Of a stretch of DNA of 64,000 nt, positions 57,082 through 64,000 are shown one piece after another (positions within the stretch are counted from its first letter, which is position 1; each line of letters opens with the position of its first letter). The translations under genes were made by a program, and so were the position numbers. Source of the stretch: Odiellus spinosus (Eukaryota; Arthropoda; Arachnida; Opiliones; Phalangiidae); the NCBI GenBank assembly GCA_963920705.1, contig OY987234.1, positions 22,153,794-22,217,793 of the forward strand. The letters are read 5' to 3'. The notes under the pieces were generated by a model. That model saw nothing but the letters and a program-made list of their open reading frames with translations, did not search any database and was not told where the DNA came from.

Positions 57082-57231
57082 CAGGGTTCCACAGTTTTTT
57101 CAGATTCAAATTCCCTGACTTTTCCAGGTTTTTTCCCTGACTTTTTAAAATATCTCTAAATTCTCTGACTTTTTTGGTTCATTTTCAAACTCCCTGACTT
57201 TCCCCCGTTTTCCCTGACCCGTGGCAACCCA
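57082..57231. repeat. Internally deleted CAGGGTTGCCAC-type element, copy D3
   Basis: It begins CAGGGTTCCACAGTTTTTTC and ends CCCTGACCCGTGGCAACCC. The unique core of D1 and D2 (the CGGTCAGCTGAG part) is missing, leaving only CCCTGACTTTT-rich ends. Confidence 0.75.
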
Positions 57232-59169
57232 TTCTATACCCATTCGCGAATGCGAACTAACCCTCCACCTAGCAGCAGTTCCATCGTCGTTTGAAATATA
57301 CACCACAAAAAGGTGTAATAAGTTATAGCCGTGGTCGAATAAAACGTCGGGTTCGGTATCAAAAAAAAAGGGGACATGACCGGCAAATATTTATAAGGTA
57401 TAAAAGAAGAGAGGTGCCAGCAATATATCGGACGTTTATAAAGCAAATGTTATAAGAGGGCTCTTGGGTGTTGAAGGACCCTACCCATACATTTGCTCAG
57501 CGTATCACAAAACCCCAAAGGGGCACCGATAATATTACCCACAATGAACGTCACTGTGTAACCAGAAGGGCCGCCAAAAATGAAAGCTAATTTTAAAGTG
57601 GCAGTGACAAATATTTAATAACCCAACAAAAACTAGAAAGCCCGTGATAAGAAATTGATAAAAAAACACTGGTTGTTGGATTACATTCTCCCTTTAGTTG
57701 GTGGATTAATTACGTTCTAACGGTAAAAACCTTTGAGAAGCGCTGGAAATATCGAAATTATCCCCAAAATTAAAATAAATATTTAATTTTTGTATTTCTT
57801 GTCTACCACACTTCGTATTAAGAAAAATAAAATGTTTCGTGAATAAACGACGCGTGAGAAGTTCTACCGAACATAATTTGAAAAGGCAAAATCGGGCTGG
57901 TTCCTGCGCCCGATTAGCGTTCGATTCAAAAACATTTCTGATTTCGAGTTTTGCTCGCTCGCGTGGCGAATCTAACTCTTGGCAGGATTTTTGGATTCGC
58001 GCCCCGGCTGTCTTTGTCCCGTTTCTCCCTGGCCTCGAATAAAAAAAAAAAAAACCCCATAGAGCGAAGGGCTCTTGACGTAACGCGTTGACAAAAAAAA
58101 AATAAAGGCGAGCCCTTCATATACTTTGAATATATACGAAATCCTAGATTACAATAGGAATTGTTCGCTTTAAAGTTGACACCACTTCTCCGGTGAATGC
58201 GGTTAAAGTTCGATTGTAAAAGAGAAACGTTTAATTTGGAAGGGCTCGATCTTTCAACAGATTCGGGCCACACACCTTGTCCCGCGAAAGGTCTTGGTAT
58301 GGGCTCCAACTTTCTAATAATTATTTATATCACGCCTTTGATTCTCATTATTGGATCTTAAATAACATTAAAACATAATCTGTTATTAAACAATTTTCAT
58401 AAAAATAACCGGTTATTAACATAATTTTGATAAAAAAATAACCGGTTACTGAACTAACCGTCAGCAACGTCAGTTCACGAGAGCCAATAAGAGTTTATAA
58501 AGTTTTGATTGATGTTTAGGGCAATATGTCCAATCTTAATTATATTGTTTTTATGGATTCTGGATTATAAATGGTCTTTTTTAAGTATTCGTAATATCTT
58601 TAAAATTTTCAACATTGAAACACTTTTCATTATTAGAAGAATAATCTTATTTCTCTACCAAATTACATCCCACCACTAAATATCTATAATAAACCAAATA
58701 TTATGCCAAGAGAGCGGCCATTATAGAAAGTAATCAAATAATGAAGAAAAAAAGTAGTAGCGTGATACGGTATAGTTTCAAAACTTTCGAAGCTTAAAAT
58801 CACGTCGAAGTAAACATTTTGAAAATTTTCCACGAGAGTAATTTTCGTGGGAAATAAAAAAATATTTAAAAAATCCATTTAATTAGTTTAGGAAAAGGGC
58901 GAACCAAAATAAACCGCGGGAATAGATAGACGAGCGGTCTATAGATTAAAAACACAAACGTGTAGTGAAAAGCGCGTTTTTCTAGGACCGATTTGAAAAG
59001 AGTTAGTTTGAATCTCTTTCAGTGAATTTTGAAAATTAGGCTGGGTTCGATTTTAGGTCTAAATTGAATTTAAATAGCATTTTTAATTTTTCCATGATAT
59101 TAACCAGGCTTTTTCGTCAATTTAGTAAAATAAAATTTATAAATTGTGGAAATAAATGGCCATATTTGC
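57232..59169. other. Non-coding region
   Basis: A family C end fragment (TTACATTCTCCCTTTA) lies at about 57682-57697. A diverged direct repeat with ATAACCGGTTA lies at 58367-58462. The open frames at 57839-58309 are not recognisable proteins. Confidence 0.45.
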
Positions 59170-59500
59170 GCTAAAACCTAATTTCAATCCATTTACCCTA
59201 AGTCTAATTTAAATCTATATTCCCTAAGCCTAATTTAAATCTATGTTCCCTAAGCCTAATTTAAATCTATGTTCCCTAAGCCTAATTTCAATTTATGTGC
59301 CCTAAGCCTAATTTCAATCTATATGCCCTAAACCTAATTTCAATCTATTTACCCCAAGTCTAATTTCAATCTATATGCACTAAGCCTAATTTAAATCTAT
59401 GTGCCCTAAGCCTAATTTCAATTTATTTACGCTAAGCCTAATTTTGAAACTATTCGCGCTAAGCCTAATTTTGAATCTTTTGGCCCTAAGCCTAATTATT
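59170..59500. repeat. 26-bp array, CCCTAAGCCTAATTTAAATC type
   Basis: The unit is CCCTAAGCCTAATTTAAATC plus TATGTT. About eleven copies diverge progressively toward the right. The CTAAGCCTA word is also present in family C interiors. Confidence 0.95.
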
Positions 59501-62500
59501 TAATTATAAATGACGCAACTAGCTCTTTTATTTGTGGGAGAAACCTAAAAATGACGCGATAGATACTAATTAGGTTTGCGCGACGTGAAAATTAATATTT
59601 TAATCAAGAAAATGAGACTCGCAAAAGTAGGAGGTACAGGCAACACACCGCTATGATTCTGCCATGTTTATATCATCGCGCGGTCGCTAGCTTACGGGCG
59701 TGACTTCATTACCCGGGCCAAAAATATTGGTAAGGAGAAAATATAAACGATTATAATAATTAGCTCGGTATATGTACAAACACATTGTTGAATCTTGATA
59801 CTTTACGATACGCCACGTTGGTCGGGGACCAATATTACACTCGTGGGAGTTTTTCAAGTTTTATTACACGGATAAAGGGAATTTCCGAGTTTTTAGGGTA
59901 GAAAGTACCGCGAGCAAATGAATAAAAACACCAATTTTGGTCGGTGTCCAAAAGTTATCCCCAATTAAAGGTAGTTTATGACATTTTAAAAAGGAATTCA
60001 ACACGTTTAGTCACGTGAATTTATAGCGAGTAATCCAATAACTACTTATTTAATTATAATTAAACAATATAACTGAAATAATATGACTTACCGAAGCAAA
60101 AACTATGTTATTCTAGCTATTACCTATAAAATAACTCACTTTTACACTAGAAAAATACCGTACTCGTTGATTTTACGCTAAGCCTAATATGGGACTAATT
60201 CCGTTTTTGAAAATAAAGAAGGTTATGCGCGCGATTTTTGGCGCGAGAGTTGCCATGGTTACTCTCTGACGGAGGAGGGCGTCAGGAGTGCGCGTGAATC
60301 GTTTTAATTCTGATTGGCTATTGAATTAATTTGAAATTTAAATAACTTTAAGATTGGTATTTATTAATTTTGATGGATAAGTAATGATATTTCGAACTAA
60401 TATATATTTGGAGATTAAATAACAGATTATTTAGCGTTTTTATAGTATTTGATGAACTAAAAATATAACAACACGTGCCCTATGACGTGGCATTGATGTC
60501 CGGAAGTTGAATAGACTCAGTTTTGGATTGGGACAACTACTAGCTAAAGTTTCTAGGGCATTAGAAAAACGAAAAATCTATAGTTTTAGTTTCGGCCTAA
60601 ACAAAATACACCTTTCATTTCGTTTTCCCCAAAACTCGCAAAATCATTGTTTAAAACCAGATAACGGACTAAAAAAGCAAAGTTATTCCGAGAAAATAAG
60701 AATACTATCTTATCAAAAACCCCTTTTATTTTGAATATATGTAAAAATATTAAGCGATGTTAAAAATAAAGATAAAAAAAAACAATGTCTAAAGTCAATG
60801 CGTGTTTAACGTGTTTTTGGCCCAAAATTCTTAAGATTTTGGTTATTTTTTTGAAGCTGGCCGCCGCCTGCCAAGCGAGCCGAAGAGTATAAAGATCACG
60901 AATGAACCAAGAGCTCAAAATCGTGACGAAAATAGCAATTAAAAATAATTAAAAAAAAATATATATATTTCAAAATCTTTTGTTGTTAATTAATCCACGT
61001 CCCAGATCTTTGAAATAAAGTCTTAATAGTAATGAAAACATTAAAAAATATACAAATCCAACGTTTTTGGTGAAATTTCGGTAAAAAAAAAAAAAATTAA
61101 AAAATAAAATAAAGGGAGAGTGAACTATAAAATTTTTTGGACGTAATAAATTAATTTTTTCATAAATAAGGACTAATTACTAATTAAAATTTACAATATC
61201 AGGCGACGAGAAAGGTTTAACCAGTTATTGTTATCTACCAATATAAATAATTATTTTTTAATCGCCATTTTCGAAATGTTTAAAATAAAATTCCCACAAT
61301 ATTACGTCATATATTTTTTAAGTGACATAAGATTAAAAATATAATTTATGCCTCACATGAAAAGTATTTTCTACGCGGGGCTCGTAGGTTTTTTTTTTTT
61401 TGTAAAAATATTTTATCACAAACCTGACTTTAATTTCACCAAATTTTTTCGTGATAATTATATCACGCTGACTTAATCAGTTTTAAAAGCGGGAAATTTA
61501 AATGGGTGAATTCGACTTAGCATACAATTTGGGTTCATTATTATTAATGGCCAACAGTACTTTAAACCAAATTAACTAGAAATATGGTGATTTAGGGACC
61601 AAAATCACGATTTTACGGTAGTTTAGGGACCTCCAAAAAAAGTAGGGGGGTATCTTAGGGACCTGTCTACGTTAGAAGAGCTGTCTCTGTTACTTTAAAT
61701 AAAAAAAATCCTGCTCTTTTACATAAAATTGAGGATATTTTTTTAAATACGGTCAGAAAAATATGGCAAAGGATAGAAGAAGAAAAAAAAAAAACCACTT
61801 TATATTGTTTCAGCATTTTGAAAACAATAAAACCATTCTCAGTTTCTCACGCGAACTAGCTCTCCTAATGCGTTCATTGTCCATTAAAAATACACTAAAT
61901 AACTACGAAAAATAATATAGCTCCCTAAAAATATTTTATCGACGAGGCGAAATAGCGCGGATAAAAACTATTAAATTTCATTAATATACGTCTCGTTCAC
62001 ACAAGGCGATACGTGTTTAAAATCATGTTTAACTGTTTAACACTTGAGGGCTTAAACACGAGTAGCGTGTTAGGAGAATTACAATCATCTTTAAATCTCA
62101 CCTAATCTATCGTTAATTAAAAATTAATTAACAAAGCTGTGAAAAATTGATTAAAATTCGAGGAGATGAAGGAGATACTCGCGAGAAAAACCTTAATTTC
62201 GACTTCGTAATAATTAAAATGTGGTTGAAAGCAACCGCAGAGGCATAGCCTACATTCGTAATTAAAATTAAAAGCCCCGAATATTTTCTAAAATATTTCG
62301 AAAATTTCAGTTTTGTATAATGTGAACTTTGCTAAAGAATATATAAAATTAATGTTGGAAAGAAAAAAATTACGAAAGCGATATTTATAGGGGGGGTGCG
62401 TAAAGGTAAAAATGCAATAATATGAGTCAATATTTGACAATTTTTTTTAGATTTTAAGAATATATAATCCGTAGGATTTTAAGTTCCAACGGATATTATT

Positions 62501-64000
62501 GATTGCTCGGCAAATAGAAAGATATATATATTTAAAAAGCATTTAAAAAGGTTATTCTGATATTTTGTAAATAATCGCGGTTTTAAAAGCTATATATATT
62601 TGACGATGGTCCTAAAAAGCTGGTAATGAAACTCTACATCGAAAAGGAGGAGAAAACTTTCTTTAAAGCGGTCAAAAATTCAATTTTCGCGTTTCTTCGA
62701 ACGTAACTGATTAAAAGTTACTCATTTAAAGGTGGGATAAACCACTTTGAACTTTATATATTTTATGACAAAATATCTAATAGCTAATTAATGTTTTTAG
62801 TTTAATTAATCTCGGATTAATCTTGGCAACTGTTAAAATATAGGCAAGAAAGCTCAATAAATTAGGAAATTCACCCTGTAAGTCATCTTTGCCTCGAACA
62901 AGGGTGTCGCGAGGTTTGAACACTTCTACAGGGGTCAAACCTTTTTTTGCATTCAAATAAGATAAATTATTTTATTAAAGATGTGCCTAATTGTATTTCG
63001 GTTCATTGATAATAAAGTCAATTGTATTCTTAAAATTGTGTCTAATTACAAAATAAATTTCATTAACTATAGAAAAAATTCACCTTCGCCTTTATTACAT
63101 ATCTGCCAGAACTTTTGCGATGTCGAGTTCTGTTCGGATCAGTTCCAATCAATTCAGTTCGTGCTCGACTAACAAAGGTACTGGCAACACTGGGGGAATA
63201 CCCCCCATTAGCGAAGGCGAGACGTATCCATATTGGGTAAAAAAGGTTTTTCGAAGTTTTGGATATCACGTTTTTAAAATTATATTTCCATAACCCAAAA
63301 TGAAATCTCATTAATTTGAAAATTAATTAAAACTTACCTAGTGGTTATTAACAGTTCTATAATATAAACTTAGAAGTGTTTGTAGCTTCTAATACGAAAA
63401 ATTAAAATTAAATTGATCATTAAAATATTCAAAAAAATATTTTTGCGTGACGCTTGACTTTTACTGGGCGCTATCTCGACAAATAAGTACTCATCCTTAA
63501 TTGAAAAGCCATCCGCGTTTCACCCTCCCTTAACGTTTAAGACATTTTAGGAGTCGTATAAGGGGATTTAAGGTTCAGGGGAGTATTTTTCAACTTCACG
63601 AAATGATTAACCGATCTTTAAAAACAATCGTGGGAGAGTTTTAAGCGTGGAAACGAATGGGAGGTGGTGCATGCTCCTATAGAGAGTGGTTCTTGCCTTA
63701 AAAAAAAAACAGGCGCGGGGGCTTATCAACTCCGCGTCTATTTAGAGACGGCTTTAATCTAGTCGAACCTCCTTTTTCACCCAAAATAAGTACTTAAACG
63801 GGAAAAGAATAACATTTAGTACTTAAAAAGACCCAAAAAAAGGTTCTTCGGGGTTGCTAAAGATCGGCCGCCCTAGATCCCGTCAAAATCGGGTAAACTC
63901 CTCCTAAGCCGAGTTCTGGTTGGAGGTTGGAAAGGATCGAGGTTCCAGAGAGATCCTTTGGGCGGGAATAATCTTTATTGGTTTACGACGGGAGCGGAGA
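59501..64000. other. Non-coding right end of the window
   Basis: AT-rich sequence without recognised genes. A distant dispersed-repeat copy lies near 62873-62936 (CACCCTG, then ACTTCTACAGGGG). A possible TTAA-type element end (AAAGGGAGAGTGAACTATA) occurs at 61112. The small open frames (60507-60734, 62981-63311) have no family features. Confidence 0.45.

Overview
This is a window of animal nuclear DNA, AT-rich and packed with repeats. The first 14.5 kb holds three intron-rich protein genes, and the remaining 50 kb is almost entirely non-coding. GT-AG introns, mostly 55-120 bases long, and the gene content show a metazoan. A short TTAGG (CCTAA on the + strand) telomere-type array near 40.26 kb points to an arthropod; I cannot name the species.

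Genes. (1) The 5' part of a CCDC88 (Girdin/Daple) homologue lies on the minus strand at 221-5111. It has a HOOK domain followed by a long coiled coil, and its 3' end lies beyond the left edge. (2) Divergently placed on the plus strand at 6885-8634 is a complete GPR180/TMEM145-family gene, five exons in my model. (3) Tail-to-tail with it on the minus strand at 10033-14453 is a complete TMEM87 homologue, which I rebuilt as 18 phase-consistent exons (619 codons). Genes 2 and 3 both belong to the GOST class of proteins (lumenal GOLD-like domain plus seven membrane helices), so two distant members of one superfamily are direct neighbours.

Repeats, 14.5-64 kb. I find no convincing host exon here. 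Three families of short inverted-repeat DNA transposons can be defined to the base. Family A has four copies of about 280-292 bp (CAAGRAGGATC ends) and family B three copies of about 338 bp (CAGAAGCCGATG ends); all seven have perfect 7-bp target duplications. Family C is a 433-434 bp near-complete palindrome flanked by TTAA, with two intact and several decayed copies. A 1,068-bp element at 22290-23357 also has TTAA flanks and carries a THAP zinc-finger first exon, the hallmark of Kolobok transposons; it is a plausible relative of the source of family C mobility.

The rest consists of tandem arrays (30-bp arrays at 10.95-11.44 and 47.33-47.89 kb, a 23-bp array at 54.74-55.09 kb, 23- and 40-bp CCCTGAC-type arrays at 36.4-37.0 kb, a 26-bp array at 59.2-59.5 kb, a 172-bp array at 34.2-34.6 kb), CAGGGTTGCCAC-ended elements, a telomere-like array between inverted repeat arms, and several single hairpins. 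All statements about homology are from reading the sequence and recalled family features; no search was run.
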